DNA of 64,000 nt from Mucilaginibacter arboris. GTDB lineage: Bacteria; Bacteroidota; Bacteroidia; Sphingobacteriales; Sphingobacteriaceae. Under the pieces are notes generated by a model, which saw only the letters and a program-made list of their open reading frames with translations, had not been told where the DNA came from and searched no databases. Every line of letters begins with the position of its first letter. Position 1 is the stretch's first letter. Positions 17,134 through 26,264 of the stretch are shown piece by piece. The stretch is from the NCBI RefSeq assembly GCF_009754915.1, contig NZ_WPIK01000001.1, positions 248,001 to 312,000 on the forward strand, read 5' to 3'. Made by a program: the position numbers and the translations under genes.

Positions 17134-18360
17134 ATGAGTTCAGGCACTTTAAGTGGTTTTTCAGATGTCGCCAAACAGGCAATGATGCAGCCGCAGGAAT
17201 CGATGCTGGAAGTAAGGAACAAAAAAAACAAGCTTTACATCGGCATTCCCAAAGAAACTTCTTTTCAAGAAAACCGCATTGCCATTACGCCGCTTTCGGT
17301 AGCAACATTGGTAAACAATGGCCACACTGTAATTTTAGAATCAAACGCCGGGCTTGCAGCTAATTTTACAGATAATAATTACAGCGAGCAAGGCGCACAG
17401 ATTGTGTACGATGCCAAACAGGTTTACCAGGCAGATATTATCCTGAAAATTGCCCCGCCCACTTTGGCCGAGATTGAGCTGATGAAGATGAACCAGACTC
17501 TGATCTCTACGCTGCAAACTACAACCATTAAGCCGGAGTATTTACACGCCCTCATCAACAAAAAAATAACAGCACTTTGTTTTGAGGATTTGCAGGATGA
17601 AGGCGGTTCTTTAAGTGTGGTACGTGCCATGAGCGAAATTGTTGGCGCTACTTCTATCCTGATTGCAGCTGAATATTTAAGCAACGTTTTTAACGGAAAA
17701 GGCTTGATGCTTGGCGGCATTACCGGTGTTCCGCCAACAGAAATTGTGATTTTAGGCGCCGGAACTGTAGGAGAATATGCCGCACGCACAGCTTTGGCCT
17801 TGGGTGCACAGGTAAAAGTTTTTGATCCTTCTATTTATAAACTCCGCCGTTTGCAAAATAATATTGGCAGCCGCGTTTTTACTTCGGTTATCCAGCCAAT
17901 TGTGTTGGAAAAAGCCATTACTACTTGCGATGTTGCTATCGGCGCGATGCGTGCAAATGCTGGCCGCAGCCCTTGTTTGGTAACCGAGGAAACGGTAAGC
18001 CAGATGAAACCAAACTCTGTTATTATTGATGTGAGCATCGACCAGGGCGGGTGTTTTGAAACTTCGGAAGTAACCAACCACACCAATCCGGTTTTCCGAA
18101 AATATGATGTAATCCATTATTGCGTACCCAACATTGCCTCCCGCGTAGCGAGAACAGCAACTTATGCCCTTACTAATATTTTTGCCCCTATTTTATTGGA
18201 CATTGGCGAACACGGCGGTTTAAAAAATGTGATTTGGGAAAAAGCAGGCGTACGCAATGCCGTTTACATTTACCAGGGGCATTTAACCAGTCAGTATTTG
18301 TCTGAACGCTTTAATATCCCCAGCAAAGACCTTGACCTGCTAATCGTTTCTAACCGGTAA
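17134..18360 (+). CDS. ald: Alanine dehydrogenase
   Basis: NAD-dependent interconversion of L-alanine and pyruvate with ammonia. The catalytic region IGIPKETSFQENRIAITPLSV lies near residue 30, the Rossmann motif VILGAGTVGEYAA near 207, and the C-terminal domain carries HYCVPNIASRVARTAT. At 408 residues it is about 35 longer than the classic enzyme, mostly from an N-terminal extension (MSSGTLSGFSDVAKQAMMQP). The single-gene context gives no further hint. Confidence 0.92.
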   Translation: MSSGTLSGFSDVAKQAMMQPQESMLEVRNKKNKLYIGIPKETSFQENRIAITPLSVATLVNNGHTVILESNAGLAANFTDNNYSEQGAQIVYDAKQVYQADIILKIAPPTLAEIELMKMNQTLISTLQTTTIKPEYLHALINKKITALCFEDLQDEGGSLSVVRAMSEIVGATSILIAAEYLSNVFNGKGLMLGGITGVPPTEIVILGAGTVGEYAARTALALGAQVKVFDPSIYKLRRLQNNIGSRVFTSVIQPIVLEKAITTCDVAIGAMRANAGRSPCLVTEETVSQMKPNSVIIDVSIDQGGCFETSEVTNHTNPVFRKYDVIHYCVPNIASRVARTATYALTNIFAPILLDIGEHGGLKNVIWEKAGVRNAVYIYQGHLTSQYLSERFNIPSKDLDLLIVSNR

Positions 18361-18379
18361 AAGCAGCGGTTAATTAAAT

Positions 18380-18391
18380 ATGCTGTTTTTA
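18380..18391 (+). repeat. Sister form ATGCTGTTTTTA after ald
   Basis: Intergenic copy 19 bases past the ald stop codon, followed by CCGAATAAAAACACC. Confidence 0.55.
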
Positions 18392-18408
18392 CCGAATAAA
18401 AACACCAA

Positions 18409-19365
18409 ATGAAAAAATACTTCGCTTTAAAATATTTTAAAAGAACCGGCAAAATTTTAATAGCCACTTTTAATGGCTTTACTAACGACAAAGGTTTAAA
18501 ACTAAGTGCTTCGCTTGCCTATTATACTGTTTTTGCCTTAGCGCCACTGCTGATGCTGGTGATTTCATTGATCAGCACTTTTTTGGGGCCGGATGCCGTT
18601 CAAAATAACATCTATCCGCAAATTAAATCTTATGTAGGTAGCAGTGCTGCATCTCAGATTCAGGAAATGATCAAGAGCGTATCACTTTCCGGAAAAACCG
18701 GCATTGCTATTTTTACCAGTGTAATTACCTTAATTATTGGTGCAACCAGTATTTTTTTAGAAATCCAGGATTCCATCAATATGATCTGGTGCGTAAGGGC
18801 AAAACCGAAAAAAGGCTGGGTTAAGATGTTGACCAACAGGCTGATTTCTTTTTCGATGATTATCAGCTTAGGATTTTTGCTCCTGGTTTCCCTGATTGTT
18901 AACGCTTTGGTTTTGGCATTAAGCACACACATAACGCGGTATTTCCCCGAAATTACCATCCAGCTATTTAACCTCATTAATATTGGCATTACTTATATTG
19001 TAATTGCAGTGCTTTTCGGAATTATTTTTAAGTTTTTGCCTGATGTTAAAATTGCCTGGCGCGATGTTCGTACCGGTGCTTTTTTTACCTCCCTTTTATT
19101 TATGCTGGGAAAGTATCTGATTGGCGTTTACATCCAGACGACGGGAACAGGCTCTACTTATGGCGCTGCCGGTTCATTAATCGTAATTTTGGTTTGGATT
19201 TACTACACATCAGCCATTTTATATTTTGGGGCCGAATTTACCCGCGTTTATGCAGAAGCTTACGGAGATAAGATTGAACCTGCAGAATACGCCGTACACG
19301 TTGAACAAAAAGAAATTGAGCGTGATGTTAAAGTGCTGCCGCCGCAACATCATTTAGAAGAATAA
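18409..19365 (+). CDS. YihY/BrkB family inner membrane protein
   Basis: A 318-residue integral membrane protein with about six hydrophobic helices (for example APLLMLVISLISTFLG and LIVILVWIYYTSAILYFGAEF) and a charged cytoplasmic tail rich in Glu and His. The N-terminal DKGLKLSASLAYYTVFALAP block is diagnostic of the family. Family members were once named ribonuclease BN in error, and their transport substrate is not established. The stop codon is three bases before a perfect 20-bp hairpin of the interspersed repeat. Confidence 0.9.
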   Translation: MKKYFALKYFKRTGKILIATFNGFTNDKGLKLSASLAYYTVFALAPLLMLVISLISTFLGPDAVQNNIYPQIKSYVGSSAASQIQEMIKSVSLSGKTGIAIFTSVITLIIGATSIFLEIQDSINMIWCVRAKPKKGWVKMLTNRLISFSMIISLGFLLLVSLIVNALVLALSTHITRYFPEITIQLFNLINIGITYIVIAVLFGIIFKFLPDVKIAWRDVRTGAFFTSLLFMLGKYLIGVYIQTTGTGSTYGAAGSLIVILVWIYYTSAILYFGAEFTRVYAEAYGDKIEPAEYAVHVEQKEIERDVKVLPPQHHLEE

Positions 19366-19368
19366 TGT

Positions 19369-19420
19369 GCCAATGCTTCTTTTATCACCTAAAAATTAGT
19401 GTGATAAAAGAAGCATTGGC
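19369..19420. repeat. Facing inverted pair of the interspersed repeat, 20-bp stem
   Basis: Cores at 19373-19384 and 19405-19416 extend to a perfect 20-bp stem, 19369-19388 with 19401-19420, loop CTAAAAATTAGT. It follows the YihY stop codon and could end that transcript. No T run follows, unlike a classical intrinsic terminator. Confidence 0.88.
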
Positions 19421-19527
19421 AAGTTACAATTCTACAAATCTTACTTCGGTTTCTTCGGTCCTAAGTTTAACAGATTACCGCGAAAAAACCCTCATCGCAT
19501 TGCAACTGCTTGATGAAAAACAGCTGC

Positions 19528-19539
19528 TAAAAGAAGCAT
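19528..19539 (-). repeat. Interspersed repeat core, reverse orientation
   Basis: Exact core 111 bases after the hairpin, with a poor extension (GCAGCTGTTTTTC). Confidence 0.7.
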
Positions 19540-19657
19540 TAAATTACTATCTGCGGAGATAAAATGAAAGCATAGTCCAGTCTAAAGAAATAATAATATC
19601 TTAGAAGCACCAATTACGATTGTTATAAACCATTTTCATAAAAACTTAAATAACCTG

Positions 19658-21151
19658 ATGAATAAACCCACCTTCTTGTTAGCGTTCTTATTCCTGGCTT
19701 TTATAAGAAATTTAGCTGCTGCCCAAACTCATGATATAGCTTATTACACTAAAAATGCACCGTTTAAAATGCCTGATGTACCAGGACCGGTTATTCCAAA
19801 CCAAACCTTTTCTATTACAGCTTATGGTGCAGTAAGCGATGGCAAAACATTAAATACACAAGCAATAGCCAAAGCGATAGATGCCTGCTCTAAAGCTGGT
19901 GGTGGCCATGTAATTATTCCTGCGGGAAATTGGCAAACCGGACCGATCGAAATGAAAAGTAATTTAGACTTGCATGTAGAAAAAGGTGCAAACGTAATTT
20001 TCACTACAGATCATACACAGTACCCTATGATGGCAGAATCTAAAAACAGTTATACTGTTACGCCGCCAATCTGGGGGAATAAACTGGAAAATGTTTCTAT
20101 TACGGGTGAAGGTTCTTTTGATGGCAACGGCCAAACCTGGCGGCCCCTAAAAAAAGGAAAAGTTAGCGCAGCAGAATGGCAAAGTGTTGTTGCTTCCGGA
20201 GGAGTTTTAAGCGCTGATGGTAAAATCTGGTGGCCAAGCAGGGATGCTTTAAACGGAGAGGCTTATTTAAAACAACTGAAAAACAAGCAAAACGTAACAG
20301 CAGAAGATTACCTGCCAGCACGGGATTATCTGCGGCCAAAAATGGTAGTAATTAACAATACCAAAAACCTGATGATTGACGGGCCAACATTTAAAAACTC
20401 GCCGATGTTTGTCATCAACCCAAAAGGAATTACCAATTTAATTATCCGTAATACCAAAGTTCATAATGATTACTCGGCACAAAATGGTGATGGTATCGAC
20501 ATCAGCGCCAGCAAAAACGTGGTAATTTACAGAACAACCGTTAGTGTCGGCGATGATGGTATTTGCATGAAATCGAGCGGGAATGGTGATGAAAACAACG
20601 CAGCTTTGGAAAACGTATTGATTGCAGAATGTACGGTTTTACAAGGACATGGCGGTTTTGTTATCGGCAGCAATACGGATGGCGGCATGAAAAATATTTA
20701 CGTAACCAACTGTAATTTCTTTGGAACGGATATTGGCATCCGGGTTAAAAGCAATGCTGGCCGTGGCGGTCCGGTACATGCTGTTTTTATCGACCAAATT
20801 TCGATGAGCAAAATTATTAACGAAGCTGTTTTGTTTGATACCTATTACGAAGATGTACCGGCCGGAAAAGAAAAAGGTGCAGAAAGAACGGTGAATGATA
20901 AAGTGCCGGATTTCCATGATTTCCACATCAGCAACATTATTTGTAAAGGTGCCAGAACAGCTATGTTTTTTAGAGGGTTACCAGCTATGCCGGTACATGA
21001 TATTTACTTTGAAAATGTAAACATTGAAGCAGAAGAAGGCGTAGTTGCCAAAAGCATTAAGGATATTACATTTAAAAATGTGAAGTTGGTTACAGCTAAA
21101 AAACCAGCAATTGCAGCAGCAGATTTAAAGTTTATAAAAGTAACAGACTAA
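19658..21151 (+). CDS. Glycoside hydrolase family 28 (polygalacturonase-like)
   Basis: An exported pectin-degrading hydrolase, 497 residues. A signal peptide (about 1-22, ending AAAQ) is followed by ITAYGAVSDGKTLNTQAI, the usual entry to a right-handed beta helix. The GH28 active-site blocks are present in order: NGDGIDIS, GDDGICMKSS with the paired Asp, GHGGFVIGS and GIRVKS. There are no SusC/SusD genes beside it, so it is not in a visible polysaccharide utilisation locus. It may act in the periplasm on rhamnogalacturonan or galacturonan oligomers; the exact bond is unknown. Confidence 0.92.
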   Translation: MNKPTFLLAFLFLAFIRNLAAAQTHDIAYYTKNAPFKMPDVPGPVIPNQTFSITAYGAVSDGKTLNTQAIAKAIDACSKAGGGHVIIPAGNWQTGPIEMKSNLDLHVEKGANVIFTTDHTQYPMMAESKNSYTVTPPIWGNKLENVSITGEGSFDGNGQTWRPLKKGKVSAAEWQSVVASGGVLSADGKIWWPSRDALNGEAYLKQLKNKQNVTAEDYLPARDYLRPKMVVINNTKNLMIDGPTFKNSPMFVINPKGITNLIIRNTKVHNDYSAQNGDGIDISASKNVVIYRTTVSVGDDGICMKSSGNGDENNAALENVLIAECTVLQGHGGFVIGSNTDGGMKNIYVTNCNFFGTDIGIRVKSNAGRGGPVHAVFIDQISMSKIINEAVLFDTYYEDVPAGKEKGAERTVNDKVPDFHDFHISNIICKGARTAMFFRGLPAMPVHDIYFENVNIEAEEGVVAKSIKDITFKNVKLVTAKKPAIAAADLKFIKVTD

Positions 21152-21169
21152 AAATTTACGATCAGGGCA

Positions 21170-21181
21170 ATGCTTCTTTTA
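21170..21181 (+). repeat. Interspersed repeat core after GH28
   Basis: Exact core 18 bases after the stop codon, sense orientation, followed by TCACCCCAAAATATG. This matches the half-site of the hairpins at 1152 and 19369. Confidence 0.8.
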
Positions 21182-21332
21182 TCACCCCAAAATATGAATT
21201 ATGGCTGCTTATAATACAAATATTATGGCAATATTAATATATATTAACAGCTTAAATATAAGTAATTTTCGCTTCAACTAAACCTTTCGCTAATTTTTCG
21301 GTTTCATCTATTATAAAAAAGAAACCAAAATT

Positions 21333-21506
21333 TTGAAAAAGCCTAATTTAAAAATGTTTGCCATGGGATTGTTAGCTATGGCAGCAGTTTCCAGCTGTTC
21401 TGTTCATACACGGGAATATAACCGAAGGCCGCCAAGGCATGATCGCCATCATGATGATCACCGTGACGGAGATCACAGAGATGAGCATGATTATCGCAAT
21501 TATTAA
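21333..21506 (+). CDS. Small His/Asp-rich lipoprotein
   Basis: A 57-residue product with an N-terminal hydrophobic segment (MFAMGLLAMAAVSSC) ending in a lipobox Cys at residue 22, then a mature part made almost only of His, Asp, Arg and Tyr (RHDRHHDDHRDGDHRDEHDY). It could bind metal at the membrane. The start is TTG 21333 (KKPNLKMFAM) or ATG 21354. No family recognised. It lies 25 bases upstream of another tiny exported protein and both may share a transcript. Confidence 0.6.
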   Translation: MKKPNLKMFAMGLLAMAAVSSCSVHTREYNRRPPRHDRHHDDHRDGDHRDEHDYRNY

Positions 21507-21531
21507 TTAACAATCTAATCCTAAAAATCTT

Positions 21532-21717
21532 ATGAAATTCCTAAAAGTAATTGTTATCGCATTAATTACTGTTTTTGCTTTTAACAATGCCGAAGCACAA
21601 ATTCGTGTTAAAGTAGGCGATAACCCCCGCCGCCATCGTAAAGTTGTTGTTGTAGAAAGACGTACTCATCATGTACCGCATCACAGGTATGTGGTGGTAA
21701 AACGTTATCATCACTAA
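21532..21717 (+). CDS. Small exported basic peptide
   Basis: A 61-residue product: signal peptide MKFLKVIVIALITVFAFNNA ending AEAQ, then a mature segment of about 38 residues rich in Arg, His and Val (RRHRKVVVVERRTHHVPHHR). The positive charge contrasts with the acidic residues in the lipoprotein encoded just upstream. A strong intrinsic terminator follows. Function unknown. Confidence 0.65.
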   Translation: MKFLKVIVIALITVFAFNNAEAQIRVKVGDNPRRHRKVVVVERRTHHVPHHRYVVVKRYHH

Positions 21718-21742
21718 GATTAATACAAAGTACCCTACAAAA

Positions 21743-21774
21743 AATGCCATCAGAAAATGCTGATGGCATTTTTT
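21743..21774 (+). terminator. Intrinsic terminator
   Basis: Perfect 11-bp stem AATGCCATCAG/CTGATGGCATT (21743-21753, 21760-21770) with a run of six T. It ends the small-peptide transcript. Confidence 0.9.
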
Positions 21775-21780
21775 ATATGG

Positions 21781-21792
21781 TAAAAGAAGCAT
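21781..21792 (-). repeat. Interspersed repeat core just after the glycosyltransferase gene
   Basis: On the minus strand the exact core starts four bases after the stop codon and is followed by CCATATAAAAAATGCC. Confidence 0.85.
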
Positions 21793-21796
21793 GGCT

Positions 21797-22657
21797 TTAT
21801 CCGTTATAAATCCTTTTTATTTTCCTGTTAAATTTTTCTATTGCAAAATCCACCTTATTTAAATAACTGGTTTGGGCTTTTAATGCAATTGCAGAACAAG
21901 TATTTCCATCAGCAGGCATTAGCCTTAGTTGTTTAATATGTGTCCGGAAATAATAAACCAGATGGACAGCAACAGTATCGGCATCCGTTTTAAGGGCAAA
22001 ATCAGCCATAATAACCTGGTTAGGATTAAAATAACTGATCCTCTTACTTTTAGCCGCCAGAAAACTCCAGATGGTTTGCTCTAACCAGGGAATACCTTTT
22101 TTTATGCCTTTACTAATAACTGCATCATTAATTAACTGTTCAATAAAACTCAGGTTAAACAAATTATGCGGGAAATAAAATATACCAGAGTTAACGTTAG
22201 GAAAAACCGGTATCTTAATTTTAAGTAAATCAATAGGCGTAAAAGAATAAGCATTCTGATTATCGTACATAAATACTGGTGTTTCGTCCAGTTCTGGCAG
22301 CACAAACTTTTTCAGAAAGTAAATATCACTATCAATGTAAAGCACGTCCTGGTTATCATACAACATAATATCAAATAATTTCTGGGCATAATTTGTACTG
22401 TTTCTATAGTGGTTACAGGCCGGATAATCCGCCAGCATTGTTTGAAGTTTTCTGTCCCTTTCTCCCTTTCTGATAACAACACTGTTTTTTAAGCTGGATA
22501 ATAACCGTTCCTCATCTGCTGGTGTAATCGAACCATCTTCAAAAATTTCCAGGCAAATTTCATCACATGAATGCTTTAGAAAACTTTGCAAACACTCGAT
22601 AGAAAAATCTAAATTATTATGCCCTAAAAGGGTTTTACAATGTATAGGTTTTACCAT
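21797..22657 (-). CDS. Glycosyltransferase-like protein
   Basis: A 286-residue cytosolic protein with a GT-A-like pattern: the metal-binding DxD in DVLYIDSDIYFL (about 103-114), NVNSGIFYF and a late IPWLEQTIWSF block resembling family 8 or stealth-type transferases. There is no membrane segment. It has no neighbouring glycan genes, so donor and acceptor are unknown. Start at the ATG of MVKPIHCKTLLGHN. Confidence 0.7.
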   Translation of the reverse strand: MVKPIHCKTLLGHNNLDFSIECLQSFLKHSCDEICLEIFEDGSITPADEERLLSSLKNSVVIRKGERDRKLQTMLADYPACNHYRNSTNYAQKLFDIMLYDNQDVLYIDSDIYFLKKFVLPELDETPVFMYDNQNAYSFTPIDLLKIKIPVFPNVNSGIFYFPHNLFNLSFIEQLINDAVISKGIKKGIPWLEQTIWSFLAAKSKRISYFNPNQVIMADFALKTDADTVAVHLVYYFRTHIKQLRLMPADGNTCSAIALKAQTSYLNKVDFAIEKFNRKIKRIYNG

Positions 22658-22860
22658 AAGCCAAATTCAAATTTTAGCAAAATCTTTAGTTTGAGGTTTA
22701 GTAACAGAACTGGTTATCTAAAGTATAAATTTAATACTGGTAAAAAAAGCAATTGAACATTAGCATTAGTTAGATAAGAATTTTAAAAAAGCCAGTTTAT
22801 TAAAATACGGTTTTACTTTTTGGAAGTTTCAGAAAACGGGGGAACAAATTTTTACCCGGT

Positions 22861-22872
22861 AAAAGAAGCATC
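22861..22872 (-). repeat. Interspersed repeat core upstream of DUF4175 gene
   Basis: Exact core with extension CCGGGTAAAAATTTG, antisense to the gene that begins at 22930. Confidence 0.85.
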
Positions 22873-22929
22873 AACAATAATTAACCACAGCCTTTTGGGT
22901 ACAGCTTATTATTTTTATTTTTGGTTGAT

Positions 22930-25900
22930 ATGATGCAGTCTGGTAATAACTACGATTTACTGCTAACCAAAATGGATGAATTCATCCGGAAGTATTACTT
23001 AAACAAGTTGCTTCGTGGATTGATCTTTTTGGGCGCTGCGCTATTTTTTAGTTATCTGGTTATTACTTTTTCTGAGTATTACGGCCATTTCAACACTTCT
23101 TTCCGCTCGCTTATTTTTTACGGCTTTATCCTGTTAAACCTTTCACTTTTTTGCTGGCTGGTTGCGCCGTCTTTGCTGGCTTATTTTCGTTTAGGGAAAT
23201 TGATTTCGCACGACCAGGCAGCAGAAATTATTGGCCGATATTTTCAAAACGTGCAGGATAAACTGCTCAATACACTTCAGCTAAAAAAAATTGCGGACCA
23301 AAATCCGGAAAGAAAATTGCTGATCGAAGCCAGTATCAACCAAAAAATAGCAGAATTAAAACCAGTTACTTTTTCGGCTGCTGTAAAAATCAACGAAAAT
23401 AAACGTTTTTTAAAGTGGGCTTTAATTCCGCTGTCATTAATTATAATGGTTGCTTTGGTTGCACCGTCGATTATTCATGACGGAACGGAACGTATCATCA
23501 AACACAACCAGTATTTTGCACCAAAAGCTCCTTTTAGCTGGCATATTTTAAATAGATCGCTTTCCGTTGTTCAGGGCCAGGACTTTAAATTGAACCTAAA
23601 ATTAACCGGCAACGAATTTCCGGAAAGTGTTTACTTAGAAACCGGCAAAAACAGTTTTAGGCTGGACAAAGAAAACTTAAGCTCTTTTTACCATACTTTT
23701 TCTAACATTCAGCAAAATATCCGTTTTCGTTTAGTTGGAAATGATTTTTCTTCAGAAGAATTTGAAATCAAAGTCAACCCAAAACCATCTTTACTGCATT
23801 TGGATGCACGCTTGGTTTATCCTTCTTATCTCCATAAACCTGCTGAAAATATTAATAATGCTGGTGATTTAACTTTACCGGAAGGAACAGTTGTACAATG
23901 GGAACTGCATACAGAAAATGCAAGCGAAGTCCAGTTTTCGCTCAATCAAAAAACAACTTTAATTACTGCGGATAATGACATATTTAAACACCAGGAAAAG
24001 TTGTTAAAATCTGGTTCTTATGCAGTAAAGCCAATCAACCATTTTGTTTCTTCTGCTGATTCTGCTACTTACCGTATTTCCGTTATTCCAGATTTGCCGC
24101 CGGTAATTGCTGTGGAGCAAAAAGCAGATTCTGTCAGTTCTAAAGCACATTATTTTACCGGAAAAATCCAGGATGATTATGGCTTCTCGTCTTTAACTTT
24201 TCATTATTCGGTCCGTAATCCGGCTTCTCCGCAAAAAAATAAATCTTACAGTTTGCCTGTTAAAGCTGATTTGCATCAAACATCTTCCACGTTCTTCTAT
24301 TTTTGGTCGATAAAAGAAGTATCGTTAAATCCCGGAGACGAGCTGGTTTATTATTTTGATGTTGCGGATAATGATGGCGTAAACGGGGCAAAACACAGTA
24401 GAACGCCAGAGCAAACTTTACATATTCCAACAGAAACAGAACAGAATAAAACTTTGGATGCAGGCACGCAATCGGTAAAAAATAAAATGCAATCAGCCAT
24501 TAAACTTTCTGCGGAAGTTGAGCGCGATGCACAAAAATTAAACAGGTTATTGCTGGATAAAAAAACGCTTTCTTTTGATGAGAAAAAGCAGGTAGCAGAT
24601 TTGCTGCAAAAACGCCATGAACTGGAAGATTTGGTAAAGGATATGCAAAAGGAAAACGAGCAGAATTTGTACAACCGCCAGGAAACCAAACAACAAAACC
24701 AGGATATTTTAGAAAAACAGAAACAGATCAACGATTTGTTTAAAAACGTGCTGGACGAAAAAACCAAAGAACTGCTGAAAAACCTGGAACAAATGCTTCA
24801 GGAAAACCAAAAGGATGAAACGCGCGAAGATGTGGGTAAAATGCAGATGGACAATAAATCCCTGCAAAAAGAGCTTGACCGGATGCTGGAACTGTACAAA
24901 CAACTGGAGTTTGACCAGAAGCTGAACGAGAGCATTAACCAGTTGGATAAATTAGCTGAAAAGCAACAGGCTTTAGCAGAAAAGAGTGCCCAAACGAAGC
25001 AAGATGCCAATCAGCTTAAGCAGGAACAGGGAGCGATTAAAAAAGATTTTCAGGATTTAGAGAAATCTTTAAAAGAGCTGGAACAGAAAAACGAAGCTTT
25101 GGACAACAAGAACAATTTTGAAACGCCCAAAGCCGAACAGCAGGAAGCCGAACAGCAAATGGACAAGGGCGAGGAAAACCTAAGCAAAAACAACAAACAA
25201 AAAGCTTCGCAGGCACAGCAGCAGGCAGCATCAGCCATGCAGAAAATGAGCAGCAAAATGAAGCAGATGCAGCAGCAGGGCGAAGAGCAGGAATTGCAAC
25301 TGAACGTACAACAGCTTCGGGCAATTTTAAAAAACCTGGTTACAAGTTCTTTTAACCAGGAAAAAGTAATGCAGGTTTTTAAGCAATTAAATGCTTCCGA
25401 CCCGGATTATGTAAACCAAACGCAGCAGCAGCAAAACATAAAAGATAACCTAAAAACAGTAGAAGATAGTTTATTTGCTTTAAGCAAGCGTGTCCCGCAA
25501 ATTGAATCTACCGTAAACAAAGAAATTACAGCGATTAATACCAACATCGATCAGGCAATTGCCAACTTAGGTGAACGACGGACCGCAGAAGCAAACCGTA
25601 ACCAGCAATTTGCCATGACATCTATGAACAACTTAGCCTTAATGTTAAATGAAGTGCTGGACCAGTTGCAAAATGCCATGAAAAATGCAAAACCGGGAAG
25701 CGGTAAACAAAAGCAGCCTTCTATACAGCAACTGAGCCAGATGCAGCAGGAACTGAACAAAAATATGCAGAAAGCACGCCAGCAAATGCAGCAGCAGGGC
25801 AACCAGGGACAGCCAGGCCAACAAAAAAACGGGATGAGCGAGCAGATGGCAAAAATGGCCCGGCAGCAGGAAATGATACGCCGGGCATTACAGAATATTA

Positions 25901-26262
25901 ACCAGCAAGAAAACAAAGACGGTAAAAGCGGGTTAGGTAATCTTGGTGATATTACGAAACAAATGGAACAAAGTGAAACCGATCTCGTAAATAAGAAAAT
26001 TGAAACGGAAACGTTAATCAGACAACAGAAGATACAAACAAGGTTGTTAGAAGCTGAAAAGGCAGAACAGGAACGGGAACAAGACCAAAAGCGGGAAAGC
26101 CAGGCTGGCAAAAACACTGCTCCAGGTTATCAGAAGGCATTGCAGGGCTATCAGCAGATAAAAAATAAGCAAACAGAACAGCTTATTACCATACCTCCGG
26201 ATGTAAATCTGTTTTATAAATCGAAAATAAAGACTTACTTTAACGAAATTAACCGCAAATAA
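22930..26262 (+). CDS. DUF4175-like large membrane protein with Gln-rich coiled coil
   Basis: A 1110-residue protein. Three hydrophobic helices near the N-terminus (about 33-52, 59-82 and 165-183) anchor it. A beta-rich extracytoplasmic region follows to about 510. The rest is a very long coiled coil loaded with Gln, Lys and Glu (for example QQQNIKDNLKTVEDSL and MQQELNKNMQKARQQMQQQ). The layout matches DUF4175-type proteins of Bacteroidota, whose role is unknown. The start is ATG 22930, not the TTG at 22921. The anti-sigma kinase gene begins two bases after the stop, suggesting an operon with it and ybeY. Confidence 0.85.
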   Translation: MMQSGNNYDLLLTKMDEFIRKYYLNKLLRGLIFLGAALFFSYLVITFSEYYGHFNTSFRSLIFYGFILLNLSLFCWLVAPSLLAYFRLGKLISHDQAAEIIGRYFQNVQDKLLNTLQLKKIADQNPERKLLIEASINQKIAELKPVTFSAAVKINENKRFLKWALIPLSLIIMVALVAPSIIHDGTERIIKHNQYFAPKAPFSWHILNRSLSVVQGQDFKLNLKLTGNEFPESVYLETGKNSFRLDKENLSSFYHTFSNIQQNIRFRLVGNDFSSEEFEIKVNPKPSLLHLDARLVYPSYLHKPAENINNAGDLTLPEGTVVQWELHTENASEVQFSLNQKTTLITADNDIFKHQEKLLKSGSYAVKPINHFVSSADSATYRISVIPDLPPVIAVEQKADSVSSKAHYFTGKIQDDYGFSSLTFHYSVRNPASPQKNKSYSLPVKADLHQTSSTFFYFWSIKEVSLNPGDELVYYFDVADNDGVNGAKHSRTPEQTLHIPTETEQNKTLDAGTQSVKNKMQSAIKLSAEVERDAQKLNRLLLDKKTLSFDEKKQVADLLQKRHELEDLVKDMQKENEQNLYNRQETKQQNQDILEKQKQINDLFKNVLDEKTKELLKNLEQMLQENQKDETREDVGKMQMDNKSLQKELDRMLELYKQLEFDQKLNESINQLDKLAEKQQALAEKSAQTKQDANQLKQEQGAIKKDFQDLEKSLKELEQKNEALDNKNNFETPKAEQQEAEQQMDKGEENLSKNNKQKASQAQQQAASAMQKMSSKMKQMQQQGEEQELQLNVQQLRAILKNLVTSSFNQEKVMQVFKQLNASDPDYVNQTQQQQNIKDNLKTVEDSLFALSKRVPQIESTVNKEITAINTNIDQAIANLGERRTAEANRNQQFAMTSMNNLALMLNEVLDQLQNAMKNAKPGSGKQKQPSIQQLSQMQQELNKNMQKARQQMQQQGNQGQPGQQKNGMSEQMAKMARQQEMIRRALQNINQQENKDGKSGLGNLGDITKQMEQSETDLVNKKIETETLIRQQKIQTRLLEAEKAEQEREQDQKRESQAGKNTAPGYQKALQGYQQIKNKQTEQLITIPPDVNLFYKSKIKTYFNEINRK

Positions 26263-26264
26263 TA

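Larger units (their letters stand above)
19365..19562 (+). other. Doubtful 65-codon frame over the repeat hairpin
   Basis: The frame begins in a TAATG overlap with the YihY gene. Its first 17 codons are encoded by the inverted repeat and a further repeat core (19528-19539) encodes LLKEAL near the end. The second half (YREKTLIALQLLDEKQLLKEALNYYLRR in part) looks helical and could be a gene fragment. Probably not translated as a functional protein. Confidence 0.25.

Noticed and set aside
19365-19562. A 65-codon gene after the YihY gene.
   Set aside because: Its first third is the repeat hairpin and another part is a third repeat core; no family is recognised. Kept only as a doubtful frame.
19658-21151. 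A polysaccharide utilisation locus around the GH28 enzyme.
   Set aside because: No SusC, SusD, sulfatase or sensor gene is adjacent.
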